The notes: a model not told the origin generated them from the sequence alone. A stretch of DNA of 64,000 bases from Microvirga sp. VF16 (GCF_016864375.1 NZ_CP069357.1:124001-188000); one strand, 5' to 3'; positions 34,405 to 44,327 are shown, counted from the first letter of the stretch. A program made the numbers and translations.

Positions 34405-36520
34405 TTGGCGTGAGACAGGCGATCTAATAATTTCAGTGACTTAGCTTGTACTCTGAGACGAAAGGTTGGACATTTAACCTGAGATTCTCGTTGGCCTTGA
34501 GCATTTAACCTGAGACTCCGGCGCACAAACGTTCTCTGGATTTGGAGCCGAGTGAGCCTGGCGGGGCCACAGTCAATCAGAGCGTTGGATCGTGCATCAA
34601 TGCTAAGCAGTGCATCGCGTTAGCCGGGATGGAGCAGGGTAGGGGAATTCCCGAAGCCGTCTTACATTGGCAGTTGATACTGTTGGCGAATGAAGGAGAC
34701 CCAGCGTTGGGGAAGGCGTTAATGGTCAGCCATTTTGGAGCTGGTCCCATGTCCCTTCGCCCGCAATCCTTGAGATTATCCATTCCAGCTAAAACGGTCC
34801 GCATTGCCCGGGCCGCTTTCCCCAAGGGCAGTCCCTATCTCACGCTGCGGGACGAACTCGGCACCGTGTTCTGCGACAGTGACTTTGCTGATCTCTACCC
34901 AGCCGGTGGCCAGCCAGCTTACCCGCCCTGGAGGCTGGCGCTTGTCACGCTCATGCAGTTTCGCGAGGGCCTGAGCGACCGCCAAGCCGCCGACGCGGTG
35001 CGAGCCCGGATTGACTGGAAGTATCTCCTTGGCCTCGCGCTCGACGACCCCGGCTTCGACCACAGCGTGCTCTGTGAGTTCCGGGATCGGCTCCTCGGCG
35101 GCAGCCTCGAGGCTCGCTTGCTGGAGCGCCTCCTCGAGGCCTCGCAGGCCCACGGGTTGCTCCGGGCCCGAGGGCGGCAACGGACCGACTCGACCCACGT
35201 GCTGGCGGCCGTGCGCGCGCTCAACCGGCTTGAACTCGTGGCCGAGACCCTGCGGGCCGCCCTCAACGCCGTTGCAACGGCGGATCCAAACTGGCTGCGG
35301 GCGTTCGCCCCACCAGAGTGGTATGAGCGCTACGGTCGCCGTGTCGAGAATGCGCGTCTGCCGCGGGCTGAGGCGCAGCGGGAGATACTCCAACGGCAGA
35401 TCGGTGAAGACGGCTTTCGCCTGCTGCAGGCGTTGAAGCATGCTGACGCGCCGGCGGGGCTCGGGAGGCTGCACGCCATCCAGATCTTGCGGACCGTGTG
35501 GGCGCAGCAGTTCGAGCGCTCACCAGGATCCACTGGCGCGCCGCCCGATCCGGACCAGGGCCGTTCACCGCCCAAGTCCGACAATCGGCAGCCGAGACGG
35601 ACTGAACGACGTAACCGCGGCAGTGAGGATCACCTCGTCTCCCCATACGATGCGGATGCCCGTTTCCGGGCCAGGAACGGGCGAGATTGGATCGGTTATA
35701 TGCTCCATCTGATCGAGACCTGTGATCAGGACCATCCCCACCTGATCATTCATGCCGATTCCACGCCGGCCAATGTTCACGACGTCATGCGCCTTGGACC
35801 CATTCACGGGGCGCTTGAAGCCAAGGGGCTGCTGCCGGGCGAACATCTGGTCGATACAGGCTATATGAGTGCGGCCCACCTCGCTCGCTCCCGCCAACAG
35901 CACGGGATTGATCTCGTTGGGCCAAGCCGGAAGGACGTGAGTTGGCAACACCGCACCGAAGGCGCCTTCGAAATCAAGGATTTTGTGGTGGATTGGGACA
36001 ATCGCCGTGTGCGGTGCCCGAATGGCAAGGAGAGCCTGTCTTGGGGCGAATATGGGGACGCTGCTCGCGGCCGCTATGTGAAGGTTCGCTTCCGCGCCGC
36101 CGATTGCCTCACCTGCGCGTCCCGTGCACGTTGCACCCGAGTTGCAGGATCAGCGCAGGGCCGGCAGCTTCTGCTCCACACCAGAGATGCACACGAAGCC
36201 TTGGTCGCAGCGCGGGTGCACCAGCAAACTGAGGCCGGGCAGCGCCTGTATGCTTTGCGGCAGGGGATCGAAGGCACCTTCTCCCAGGGCGTCCGCGCGT
36301 TCGGATTGCGCCGGGCGCGCTACCGCGGCTTGGCGAAGACACGCCTGCAGCATGTGGCCACCGCAGCCGCACTGAACATCGAGCGCATCACGGCCTGGCT
36401 CGATGGGCAAGCGCTGGCGCCGACCCGAACCTCACGCTTTGCAGCCCTGGCCGGCTGATTGGTTCGCCAACAGTATCGGCAGTTAACTTGAGATTCCAAA
36501 GCCTCAGAGTCTCACGCCAA
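34405..36520. mobile_element. IS1182-family element
   Basis: TTGGCGTGAGAC at 34405-34416 and its exact complement GTCTCACGCCAA at 36509-36520 frame one transposase gene; the 2.1-kb length is plausible for the family. Direct words TTAACCTGAGA (two copies near 34474 and 34506) and TTAACTTGAGATTCC (near 36483) lie just inside the ends. A further TCTCACGCCAA is present at 36550-36560, outside the proposed right end. Confidence 0.6.
34749..36458 (+). CDS. IS1182-family transposase
   Basis: I start at the ATG of MSLRPQSLRLSIPAKTVRIA (34749). The DUF772 N-terminal domain is present (YPPWRLALVTLMQFREGLSD, DFDHSVLCEFRDRL in the equivalent GFDHSVLCEFRDRLL), followed by the DDE region (IIHADSTPANVHDV, GEHLVDTGYMSAAHL) and the typical C-terminal Cys-containing end (ADCLTCASRARCTR, EGTFSQGVRAFGLRRARYRG). 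About 569 residues, full length. The frame is open further upstream, but without coding character. Confidence 0.9.
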   Translation: MSLRPQSLRLSIPAKTVRIARAAFPKGSPYLTLRDELGTVFCDSDFADLYPAGGQPAYPPWRLALVTLMQFREGLSDRQAADAVRARIDWKYLLGLALDDPGFDHSVLCEFRDRLLGGSLEARLLERLLEASQAHGLLRARGRQRTDSTHVLAAVRALNRLELVAETLRAALNAVATADPNWLRAFAPPEWYERYGRRVENARLPRAEAQREILQRQIGEDGFRLLQALKHADAPAGLGRLHAIQILRTVWAQQFERSPGSTGAPPDPDQGRSPPKSDNRQPRRTERRNRGSEDHLVSPYDADARFRARNGRDWIGYMLHLIETCDQDHPHLIIHADSTPANVHDVMRLGPIHGALEAKGLLPGEHLVDTGYMSAAHLARSRQQHGIDLVGPSRKDVSWQHRTEGAFEIKDFVVDWDNRRVRCPNGKESLSWGEYGDAARGRYVKVRFRAADCLTCASRARCTRVAGSAQGRQLLLHTRDAHEALVAARVHQQTEAGQRLYALRQGIEGTFSQGVRAFGLRRARYRGLAKTRLQHVATAAALNIERITAWLDGQALAPTRTSRFAALAG

Positions 36521-36561
36521 GATGCCTACGGCTGCTCCAAAATCGGGAATCTCACGCCAAC

Positions 36562-36720
36562 ATGCTCAGCGACACCTGGGCCAAGATGAAAGAACGCCTG
36601 AAGGCCAAAGCCGCGCGCAGCCTCGAAGCCCTGGAGGCAGAACTCAAGCCAGCCCTCGACACCATCACCGCAAAGGACGCGCGAGGCTGGATCAGGCATG
36701 CCGGCTATGCTCTACACTGA
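36562..36720 (+). pseudogene. IS630-like transposase C-terminal remnant
   Basis: The frame MLSDTWAKMKERLKAKAARS, LDTITAKDARGWIRHAGYAL matches the closing segment of IS630-family transposases (…CRxxFxHAGY). Everything upstream of it is missing, apparently replaced by the IS1182-family element or its neighbourhood. Confidence 0.6.
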
Positions 36721-36751
36721 GCCGAACTTCGCTTTACGATGCCTTGACGAG

Positions 36752-37330
36752 CTATTTGCTATTGACTGGCCCAGAATGGCCAAGTGTATGCATCAGCCGG
36801 TTGGCCCAGCCGAAAATGGCAGCGGAATGAATAAGATCAACAATCTCCGACTTTGACATACCGCAGTTGAGCAAAGCCCTCACTTGATCAGGTGTTACGA
36901 TCGAAGGGGTTTGAGAAAGCGTCTTGCAGAAATCAACGATCGCTTGGCTGCGGGTATCGAACGGACCATCAAGGCTTTTGAGGTAAATACCTTCAACAAC
37001 GTCAGCGCGGCCCGAAAGCTCGACATAGCGTCTTGCGTGAACAGACGCACAATAGACACATCTGTTCACCGCCGACGCCACCAGCGCTCCTAGTTCTCTC
37101 TCTGCCCGATTAAGTCCACCTTCTACATACATTATTGCGTTGAACAGTTTCGTTCGGGCCACATAGGACTCTGGATCGTGCGCGAGGGTACGAACGTAGG
37201 GCGAGACTTTGGTGTTCGATGGAGTGACTTGCATTGCGGCAAGCTGCTCTTCGTTCGCGGATTGTAAATCCAAAGGTTGAATGTAGGGATGCCACGAGAG
37301 CGCCTTTACTTTGAAACTGGCGTTATTCAT
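36752..37330 (-). CDS. AhpD-like alkylhydroperoxidase (carboxymuconolactone decarboxylase family)
   Basis: The 192-residue protein has the redox motif CVYCASVHAR (C91, C94, H98) of the AhpD/CMD fold, followed by helices DTRSQAIVDFCKTL and SKSEIVDLIHSAAIFGWANR. This matches the Avi_7169-type peroxidase-related proteins that accompany peptide ABC transporters in rhizobia. The CxxC pair suggests thiol-dependent peroxide reduction or disulfide chemistry. Its ATG overlaps the stop of the preceding CMD-domain gene (ATGA), so they are translated together and probably work together. Confidence 0.88.
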   Translation of the reverse strand: MNNASFKVKALSWHPYIQPLDLQSANEEQLAAMQVTPSNTKVSPYVRTLAHDPESYVARTKLFNAIMYVEGGLNRAERELGALVASAVNRCVYCASVHARRYVELSGRADVVEGIYLKSLDGPFDTRSQAIVDFCKTLSQTPSIVTPDQVRALLNCGMSKSEIVDLIHSAAIFGWANRLMHTLGHSGPVNSK

Positions 37331-37821
37331 GTGACGGCCTCCAGCGCCCTTAGACCCACAATGACTCTTGCTTCAAAGTTCACAAAGGCAATCAGCTCAG
37401 AGATGGCGACGATCTGTGAATTGCTCAGCCCAGCCTCCTCCAACCGCTGGATATCCGAGCGTGTGCTGTCGCGTGGCTTTGTGGTTACGAGGTCCGCATG
37501 GCGAACCAACGCTGCGGTAAAAAAGTTCCCACCCGTTGGCAGATCGCTCCCTGAGGCGATTATTCGCAACATCTCATCACCGTCGCTGCTCTCTCGTTGA
37601 GCGTCATAGGACTTGGCTAAATCCTCAAGGCCGATCAGGCGTGCCATCCGGGCGGCCAAGGCTGCACGCATTGCGTGGCTTATTCCGAAATCTGAATTGG
37701 GCGTCAGCACGGCTCTGCGACAAAGCTCAGCTCCCTCCACGAATTCTGGGCGCTCACGCCTGATGCCATGGAGTTCAGAACCGGGGTTTAGCCGCGACAG
37801 TATGTCTATGCGGTCGACCAT
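37327..37821 (-). CDS. CMD-domain protein, Avi_7170-like
   Basis: The 164-residue protein begins DRIDILSRLNPGSELHGIRR, continues RRAVLTPNSDFGISHAMRAA LAA and has the CMD-type helices HADLVTTKPRDSTRSDIQRL and AISELIAFVNFEARVIVGLR. It is the usual partner of the AhpD-like protein and lacks the CxxC redox pair. The pair sits at the downstream end of a peptide-transporter operon in several rhizobial genomes. The substrate is not known. Confidence 0.8.
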   Translation of the reverse strand: MVDRIDILSRLNPGSELHGIRRERPEFVEGAELCRRAVLTPNSDFGISHAMRAALAARMARLIGLEDLAKSYDAQRESSDGDEMLRIIASGSDLPTGGNFFTAALVRHADLVTTKPRDSTRSDIQRLEEAGLSNSQIVAISELIAFVNFEARVIVGLRALEAVT

Positions 37822-37916
37822 GTCACTCCTTCCAGTGCAGCTTGCACCTACCTTTTACAGTCCTCTGGTGCTCGGACAGCATGATCTGGCGCGGCCGAGC
37901 ATTCCTCGCTAGTTCC

Positions 37917-38855
37917 TCAACCTCGCATTACCAGATGCCCGTCTCCCACCGGCTCGAGGACTGCATCGTCCGGCGGCAAGTTTGCGCTGACGTCGAATGT
38001 TAGTGGACGGCGGGTGCTTTCAATATCTGGATCAGGAATGGGGATGGAGGACAGCAGTGCCCGGGTGTAGGGATGCTGCGGATCCTCGAAGATTGCCTCG
38101 CACGGACCCATCTCTACGATCCGCCCTCGCAACATCACCGCGACACGATGGCAGAGAAAACGAACCATTGAAAGATCGTGCGCGATGAAGAGATAAGTAA
38201 GGCCAAGCTCGTCCTGTAGATCCTGAAACAGATTGACGATCTGTGCCTGGATCGACACGTCGAGAGCCGTAATTGGCTCGTCGGCAACAATAAACGCGGG
38301 ATTGAGAGCGATTGCGCGGGCGATGCTCACACGTTGACGCTGCCCGCCTGAAAACTCATGTGGGTAGCGTTTCATGAAGGCGGGATCGAGCCCTACTTTC
38401 CTGAAGAGTGCAGCGACCCTATCCAGCCTTTCCGGTCCACCTGTGCAAACACCATGCACATCCAGTGGCTCGCCAACGAAGTCGCCTACCGTCATCCGCG
38501 GATTGAGGGAGGAATAGGGGTCCTGGAAAATGATCTGCATGTCGCGGCGGTATGGCCGTAGCATCCGCTTCGACAGCCCGGTGATGTTCTTGGATCTGAA
38601 AATGATGTCACCGCTGGTTGGCGCTTCCAACTGAAGCAGCACGCGTCCGGTGGTAGACTTCCCTGAACCTGATTCGCCGACGAGGCCCAACGTCTCACCT
38701 GCAGCGATATCGAAGCTGATATTGTTGACTGCCTTCAGCAGAGCTGATGGTGCGCCAAACAGACGGCGTTCTCCGCCATAGATCTTGGAGAGGTTATTAA
38801 CCTCGACAATTGGCTCGGGCCTCTCGGGAGCAGGTGCTTTCTCAACCACGGACAT
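37917..38855 (-). CDS. peptide ABC transporter ATP-binding protein (DppF-like)
   Basis: I take the ATG at 38855 (MSVVEKAPAPERPEPIVEVN); 38888 is a longer option. The protein has Walker A GESGSGKST, the Q-loop region IIFQDPYSSLNPRMTVGDFV, the signature EFSGGQRQRVSIARA, Walker B AFIVADEPITALDVS and the C-terminal oligopeptide-binding extension QHPYTRALLSSIP. It energises uptake with the neighbouring DppD-like ATPase and two permeases. Its start overlaps the end of the DppD-like gene. Confidence 0.92.
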   Translation of the reverse strand: MSVVEKAPAPERPEPIVEVNNLSKIYGGERRLFGAPSALLKAVNNISFDIAAGETLGLVGESGSGKSTTGRVLLQLEAPTSGDIIFRSKNITGLSKRMLRPYRRDMQIIFQDPYSSLNPRMTVGDFVGEPLDVHGVCTGGPERLDRVAALFRKVGLDPAFMKRYPHEFSGGQRQRVSIARAIALNPAFIVADEPITALDVSIQAQIVNLFQDLQDELGLTYLFIAHDLSMVRFLCHRVAVMLRGRIVEMGPCEAIFEDPQHPYTRALLSSIPIPDPDIESTRRPLTFDVSANLPPDDAVLEPVGDGHLVMRG

Positions 38856-39855
38856 CCTCCAGAGAAGCGAGTTCTTGTCGTAGATCATACCAAGCCGCCA
38901 CCTTGTGACCGGGAACGCTCCCAGGTGCGTCGACGAGCGGCGGTGTTTCTATCCTGCAGCGATCTGTAGCGAACGGGTTGCGCGGCGCGAAGGGATCGCC
39001 CACTGGCTCCCGAGTCATATCGGGCGGATTACCTGGTATTTGGTACAGGCGCTTCATGCCCCGCCGGCTGCCATGGGGGAGGGACCTGAGCAGCCCCCAG
39101 GTATAGGCACTCCGGGGATCTTTGAAGACGGCTCGGACCGGTCCCCGCTCCATGATCCGCCCGCCATACATAACCTGCACCGTGTCAGCCAGGCCAGCCA
39201 CTACACCCATGTCGTGAGTAATCCAGATTACCGTTGTGCCGATCTTCTTCTTGAGGTCGCGCACGAGATCAAGAATCTGGGCCTGAACGGTTACATCCAG
39301 TGCTGTCGTGGCTTCGTCCGCGATCAGGAGCTTGGGATTGCACGAGATGCCAATGGCAATCATGACCCGCTGCCGCATGCCGCCTGAGAACTCGTGGGGA
39401 TATTGGCCCGCCCTGCGGCCAGGATCCGGGATCCCAACCATGTCGAGAAGCTCAATGACACGCTGCCGCGCCTTACTTGCAGATAATCCGAAATGCCGAC
39501 GTAGCGGCTCGGCGATCTGACGCTCCACGGTTAGGACTGGGTTCAGCGATGTCATGGGATCCTGGAAGATGAATCCAATCTCCCTTCCTCTAAGATCGAA
39601 GAGCTCGCGTTGGGAGAGCGCCAGCAGGTTTCGGCCGTTAAACAAGACCTCGCCCCGGACAATCCGCCCGGGAGGCATCGAGATGAGGCCGACCATCGAG
39701 AGTGCGTGAACACTCTTGCCTGAGCCAGACTCACCCACAATCCCGAGTGTCTCACCACCGTGCAATGTGTATGAGACGTCATTGACAGCGTGTACAGTGA
39801 CAGCCGACGTGTTGAACTCGACAGTTAGGTTGCGGACCTCGAGGAGCGGCTTCAT
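38842..39855 (-). CDS. peptide ABC transporter ATP-binding protein (DppD-like)
   Basis: The 337-residue protein has Walker A GESGSGKSV, Q-loop FIFQDPMTSLNPVLTVERQI, signature EFSGGMRQRVMIAIG, Walker B KLLIADEATTALDVT and the C-terminal extension with Cys (…FATDRCRIETPPL) typical of DppD/OppD. It forms the second ATPase of a peptide or nickel-type importer. The start overlaps the stop of the permease gene (ATGA). Confidence 0.92.
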   Translation of the reverse strand: MKPLLEVRNLTVEFNTSAVTVHAVNDVSYTLHGGETLGIVGESGSGKSVHALSMVGLISMPPGRIVRGEVLFNGRNLLALSQRELFDLRGREIGFIFQDPMTSLNPVLTVERQIAEPLRRHFGLSASKARQRVIELLDMVGIPDPGRRAGQYPHEFSGGMRQRVMIAIGISCNPKLLIADEATTALDVTVQAQILDLVRDLKKKIGTTVIWITHDMGVVAGLADTVQVMYGGRIMERGPVRAVFKDPRSAYTWGLLRSLPHGSRRGMKRLYQIPGNPPDMTREPVGDPFAPRNPFATDRCRIETPPLVDAPGSVPGHKVAAWYDLRQELASLEDVRG

Positions 39856-40709
39856 CGTGACACTCTCAGCTTTGGATCGAAATAGTCACGTAGCCAATCA
39901 CCAAGAAGGTTCACGCTCAGGACCGTGAGCAAGATGGCGATTCCAGGAAACGTAACGATCCACCAGGCAGTAGAAATGTAGACGCGCCCATCCGAGAGCA
40001 TGCGCCCCCAACTCGGATTGGGCGGCTGAACGCCAAGACCGAGGAACGACAGAGCCGCATCCATGATGATGACGCGCGCGAGCTCGAGCGTCGCGACGAC
40101 GAGGGCTGGAGTTAGGACATTCGGCAGTAGATGCCTCAGCATGATACGCCAAGTGCCAGCACCGATCGCTTGCGCAGATAGGATGAACTCGCGCTCACGT
40201 AGAGCAAGAACCTGACCGCGAATTATTCGCGCATAACGCAGCCAGCTCGTCAGTGCCAAGACAATAATGAGGTTGCGAGTGGACGGTCCGAGGGCCGCAA
40301 CGATCAGCAAAGCCAGCAGCATCAACGGCAAGGCTAGCTGAATGTCGACGATTCGCATCAGCACCCGGTCGACAATGCCGCGATAGTAGCCAGCAACAAT
40401 GCCGAGTAGCACTCCGACGACGCCGCCAAGGAGAACGGCAGAACACGCGATCAGCAGTGTCACTCGGCTGCCATAGATGATGCGTGAGAGAATATCCCGG
40501 CCAAGCTCATCAGTGCCGAGCGGGTGTGGCCCAGGCGAGAAAGGCCCGGTCCATGTCGGCTCCACCATACGTGCGAGGATGTTGGATCGTGTGGGAGATG
40601 GGAGATTGAAGAGAGGGGCGAGTAAGGCAGCCAGCACAAAAGCGACTACTAACGCAAACCCGAACAATCCGGCACGGCTCTGTGTGAGAGCAGAAAAAAA
40701 CGATTTCAT
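39852..40709 (-). CDS. peptide ABC transporter permease (DppC-like)
   Basis: The 285-residue membrane protein has an N-terminal segment (GLFGFALVVAFVLAALLAPL), the HPLGTDELGRDILSRIIYGS motif of DppC/OppC permeases, and the EAA-loop FILSAQAIGAGTWRIMLRHL. About six membrane segments. It forms the channel with the DppB-like permease, 10 bases upstream. Confidence 0.92.
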   Translation of the reverse strand: MKSFFSALTQSRAGLFGFALVVAFVLAALLAPLFNLPSPTRSNILARMVEPTWTGPFSPGPHPLGTDELGRDILSRIIYGSRVTLLIACSAVLLGGVVGVLLGIVAGYYRGIVDRVLMRIVDIQLALPLMLLALLIVAALGPSTRNLIIVLALTSWLRYARIIRGQVLALREREFILSAQAIGAGTWRIMLRHLLPNVLTPALVVATLELARVIIMDAALSFLGLGVQPPNPSWGRMLSDGRVYISTAWWIVTFPGIAILLTVLSVNLLGDWLRDYFDPKLRVSR

Positions 40710-40719
40710 GGATCTGCTC

Positions 40720-41637
40720 CTAGTGCCTGCGAATGCGTGGGTCGAGTACGCCGTAAAGCAGATCGACCAGCAAATTGACCACGACGAAGATCACGGCGAC
40801 AAGCGCCACGCCAGCTTGGATGACGGGGAAATCCTGAGCCTGAATTGCCTGCATGATCACCCGGCCCACTCCTGGCCATGCAAAGACGGTCTCTATGACT
40901 ACGGATCCCCCGAGAAGCTCACCGGCAATGATTCCGATCATAGTCACAACTGGGATGAGTGCATTGCGAGCAATGTGCCAGAGGAAGACAGTCTTCGGGA
41001 GAAGTCCTTTTGCACGCGCAGTGCGTACATAATCCTCTCGCATGATATCGAGAAGTGACGAGCGAAGCAGGCGCGCGATTGAGGCGGACACGAAGACGGA
41101 AAGGGTTACGCCTGGCAAGATCAGATACGCGAGGCTTCCATACCCGCCAGTCGGCAGCCAGCCTAGCTCAACTGCGAAGAGTAGGATCAGCATAATGCCT
41201 AACCAGAACACCGGAGTGGCCTGGCCAAGGAGGGCTGCAGTCATCACAATGAACTCCGCCACCGTTCCACGACGCAGTGCCGCAATTGCCCCTGCAGCAG
41301 CCCCGATAAGTGTTCCGAATACCAGAGCCGTTCCCGCCAGTAGCCCTGTCGCCGGCATCCGCTCCAGCACCACGTCGAGAGCAGGCCTCGTATGCTGGAA
41401 CGAGATTCCGAAATCGCCCCGAAACATCGCGAGCATGGAGATCACATACTGCTCTAAAATGGGCCGATCGAGGCCGAGAGCAGCGCGCAGTCGCTCCAGG
41501 TCCTGCTCGACGGCTCCGATTGGCAGGAGGAGAACAGCTGGATCTCCAAGTACGCGACTGACGAAAAAGACAATTGTCACCACGCCCCAAATTGCCAGAG
41601 CAGCCTCGAAGAGTTTTGATAGGAGATAGCGCGTCAT
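40720..41637 (-). CDS. peptide ABC transporter permease (DppB-like)
   Basis: The 305-residue membrane protein starts MTRYLLSKLFEAALAIWGVV and carries the family hallmarks FVSRVLGDPAVLLLP, the EAA loop DYVRTARAKGLLPKTVFLWH and ETVFAWPGVGRVIMQAIQAQ. Six membrane segments. It is the first permease of the operon, lying 276 bases downstream of the binding-protein gene. Confidence 0.92.
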   Translation of the reverse strand: MTRYLLSKLFEAALAIWGVVTIVFFVSRVLGDPAVLLLPIGAVEQDLERLRAALGLDRPILEQYVISMLAMFRGDFGISFQHTRPALDVVLERMPATGLLAGTALVFGTLIGAAAGAIAALRRGTVAEFIVMTAALLGQATPVFWLGIMLILLFAVELGWLPTGGYGSLAYLILPGVTLSVFVSASIARLLRSSLLDIMREDYVRTARAKGLLPKTVFLWHIARNALIPVVTMIGIIAGELLGGSVVIETVFAWPGVGRVIMQAIQAQDFPVIQAGVALVAVIFVVVNLLVDLLYGVLDPRIRRH

Positions 41638-41913
41638 GGTTGCGCGTCCCTCGACAGGCGATAGCGGGTCATATGCAGTTCAAGGAGCAATAGGTCCTCA
41701 GCGAGCGCTCTCTCAAGCTTGGCCAGACCATTCACAGTCTTTTCCTGGATCAAGTCTCATACTCCTATGCGCCCGCTATCTTGCCGCGGGTGTCCACTTG
41801 ATCGGCTTCATCTCACTTCGACCAGAGTCACGCGCGATGAGATGAGGATGTCCGCTCAGAGGCGCTTCCCGCGACAGGTTAGATCGATTTCGTCTCTTCA
41901 GACGAAAGCTGCC

Positions 41914-43422
41914 TCAGTTCTTCGGCTTCATATCGTAGGCGCGAACCCAATCATCACCTCGCGCATTCCAGGTGATGCGCTTGGAAATTCCATACGTTGC
42001 TGGTTGCGCAAACAGAAACAGTGCGCCGGCCTGATCACACATCATCTTGGTTGCTTCAGCATAGATCCGGGTGCGCTCTTTATGATCAGTCGAGGCACGA
42101 CCCTTGTCGAGAAGGGCGCCGAACTCCTTATTATTCCAGTAGTCGTAGATATTGCCCGGGGCAAACATGGTCAGCATTCCGTCTGCGTCGATGGTCGGCC
42201 AAGCCAGCCCCTGGATTGCGACCTGTGCCAAATCGCGCGCCTTGAGCTGTTTGTTCATGAAGGCACCGAACTCAATCTCAGTGATCTTCACGTTCAAGCC
42301 AATTTCTTGCAGCTGAGAAGCGATAACCTGGGTGAGTTCTTCACCTTGCAAGTAAGTGCCGACAGGGACTTCAATCTCAATTGGCTGGCTGAGGTTGACG
42401 CCGGACTCTTTCAACAGCTTCTGTGCCTTTTCGGGATCATATGGATATGGCTTCAGATCTGGATTGTACCCGAAATATCCTGGCGTCAGGAGCTGGCAAT
42501 TTGCGGCTGTTGTCTTGCCGTCATAGATGGCCTTAGCAATTCCCTCTTTGTCGACGGCATAATTGATCGCCTGCCGGAGCTTAAGGTTGTTGATTGGAGC
42601 CTTCTGATGGTTGAACTTGCCAAGCAACATTCGGATTGAGGCGATTGCATCAGCCTGTGCCAATCCCCGTTCATTGATGCGCTTGATCTCAGTCGTCGGC
42701 AGCCCTGTGATCAGATCTACTTCACCGGCTTCGAGGGCAGCCGTGCGCGCAGCGGATTCTGGAATCGTGCTGAAGATAATTTTTTCGAACTCTGGGGCAG
42801 GTCCCCAGTAGTCTGGGTTGGCGACCAAGGTGATCCGATCGCCTGGGATGTTCTCCTGCACCTTATAGGGTCCGCCCGACATGGTCTCGCTAGCTGGCTT
42901 GTGGGTCTGGGCCCATTTCGGGGGTAGCAGGAAGAACATCGAGAGCTGGTCGGCGAAGGCCGGATAGGGCGACGACGTTTTCACCTCCAGAGTCGTATCG
43001 TCGATGAGGTTAACCTCGGAAACAAGTTCAAACCAAGCAGCGATGCGTGCGCCAACTGCCTTAGCGCGAACGCGGTCTAGGTTCCACTTCACCGCAGCTG
43101 CATCAAGCTTTTCGCCATTAGCAAAATGTGCGCCAGGTTTTAGTTTGAACCGCCATGTGTTCGGATCCGTCATTTCCCAGCTCTCAGCAAGCGCAGGCTG
43201 AAGTTTTAGATCTGGACCGCGAAGGATCAGCGCCGGATAAATATGGCTCAGCACGCTGAGATCCGAGCCGACAGAGGCTGTCATGTGTGGATCAAGCGTA
43301 TTGACTGCCACCCTGAGCGCAATTGTAACGGTGTCTTGCTCTTGGGCAAAGCTTGGAGTGCCAACGGCAAGAGCCATGGCAGTCGCACCCAGCAAAAGTG
43401 TGTTGCGAAGTTTCACGATCAT
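41914..43422 (-). CDS. periplasmic peptide-binding protein (SBP family 5)
   Basis: I start at the ATG of MIVKLRNTLLLGATAMALAV (43422), which gives a clean signal peptide ending near PSFAQEQ. The mature protein has the SBP_bac_5 signature (LNPHMTASVGS-like LDPHMTASVGSDLSVLSHIY, ALAESWEMTDPNTWRFKLKP). About 502 residues, normal for the family. It captures the substrate for the DppBCDF-type importer encoded downstream. Substrates of this family include di- and oligopeptides, opines, nickel and glutathione. Confidence 0.92.
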   Translation of the reverse strand: MIVKLRNTLLLGATAMALAVGTPSFAQEQDTVTIALRVAVNTLDPHMTASVGSDLSVLSHIYPALILRGPDLKLQPALAESWEMTDPNTWRFKLKPGAHFANGEKLDAAAVKWNLDRVRAKAVGARIAAWFELVSEVNLIDDTTLEVKTSSPYPAFADQLSMFFLLPPKWAQTHKPASETMSGGPYKVQENIPGDRITLVANPDYWGPAPEFEKIIFSTIPESAARTAALEAGEVDLITGLPTTEIKRINERGLAQADAIASIRMLLGKFNHQKAPINNLKLRQAINYAVDKEGIAKAIYDGKTTAANCQLLTPGYFGYNPDLKPYPYDPEKAQKLLKESGVNLSQPIEIEVPVGTYLQGEELTQVIASQLQEIGLNVKITEIEFGAFMNKQLKARDLAQVAIQGLAWPTIDADGMLTMFAPGNIYDYWNNKEFGALLDKGRASTDHKERTRIYAEATKMMCDQAGALFLFAQPATYGISKRITWNARGDDWVRAYDMKPKN

Positions 43423-43481
43423 TTTGTTTCCCTCTCTTGTTTTGACTGAGCCCTTATAGGCTTCCCGCTGCACTGGGTTTC

Positions 43482-44327
43482 TTACGCTGGCTTAGTGCGT
43501 GCAAGAAACTCCCGGACAGCCGCGACGACCACTTCATTCGCTTCGATATGAACAGCATGGTTTGCGCCCGGCACCTCCAGAAGCTCAGCGTGAGGGATTC
43601 TTTCCGCGATAAGGCGCGAGTGGTTCGGTGGGCAAATCCAATCCTTCGCACCGCAGATCACTAAGGTAGGGACATTGATGTTCTTCAGCTGATCCCGCAC
43701 GTCGTATACGCGCTCAGCAAAAAGTGCATTGTGCGTCTCGGCATGCATGTGCATGGTCCGAGTACGCTCCAACGCAACATCGGGGTCAAAATTCTCGTAA
43801 TAGAGAGGCTGGAGTGCAAGCCAGATGAGGCGGAGCTCGGTGTCATCTTTCACCTTGTCCGAGAACAGCTTTTCCAGCATACCGATCGAGGCGCTCGGCG
43901 CCTTGTGCAAGCGCTCCTTGAACGTCACGAAGGCATCATCTTCATTATGATGGCTTGCGGCAGTGCCACGCAGGATTAGGCGGGACAGCCCTTCGGGATA
44001 CTTGACGGCATAGGTCAGCGCGATCATGCCACCGAAGGACCCGCCGAGGAGAGTGATCTTTCTCCCGCCGCACAGATTGACCCGGAAGGCCTCGACATCG
44101 TCAGCGAACTGCTCGAAGGTATAGGGAGGCGTCAGGCTGGTCTCGCCACAGCCGCGCTGGTCATAGGCCAATAGACGGTATCTATCGGAGAGGCTCCTGT
44201 AGGCTCGGAATTCTCCATGCCGGTCGCCAATGCCTCGTCCTCCATGAAGGGCGACGATCACTTCGGCATTGGACGGGCCAACGTCGTCATAGACGAAAGT
44301 CGCATCATTCAACGTCACCGTTGGCAT
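43482..44327 (-). CDS. alpha/beta hydrolase, proline iminopeptidase-like
   Basis: The 281-residue protein has the oxyanion motif LHGGRGIGD (HGG at 28-30), DQRGCGET, the nucleophile elbow GGSFGG (Ser97), the acid in ICGAKDWICP and the catalytic His in PGANHAVHIEA. HGG plus DQRGCGxS resembles prolyl iminopeptidases and related amidases. It is first in the minus-strand operon, so it probably cleaves the imported compound, perhaps an amide or peptide bond. The 12-mer TGGCGCCAATTT lies 68 bases upstream. Confidence 0.88.
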   Translation of the reverse strand: MPTVTLNDATFVYDDVGPSNAEVIVALHGGRGIGDRHGEFRAYRSLSDRYRLLAYDQRGCGETSLTPPYTFEQFADDVEAFRVNLCGGRKITLLGGSFGGMIALTYAVKYPEGLSRLILRGTAASHHNEDDAFVTFKERLHKAPSASIGMLEKLFSDKVKDDTELRLIWLALQPLYYENFDPDVALERTRTMHMHAETHNALFAERVYDVRDQLKNINVPTLVICGAKDWICPPNHSRLIAERIPHAELLEVPGANHAVHIEANEVVVAAVREFLARTKPA

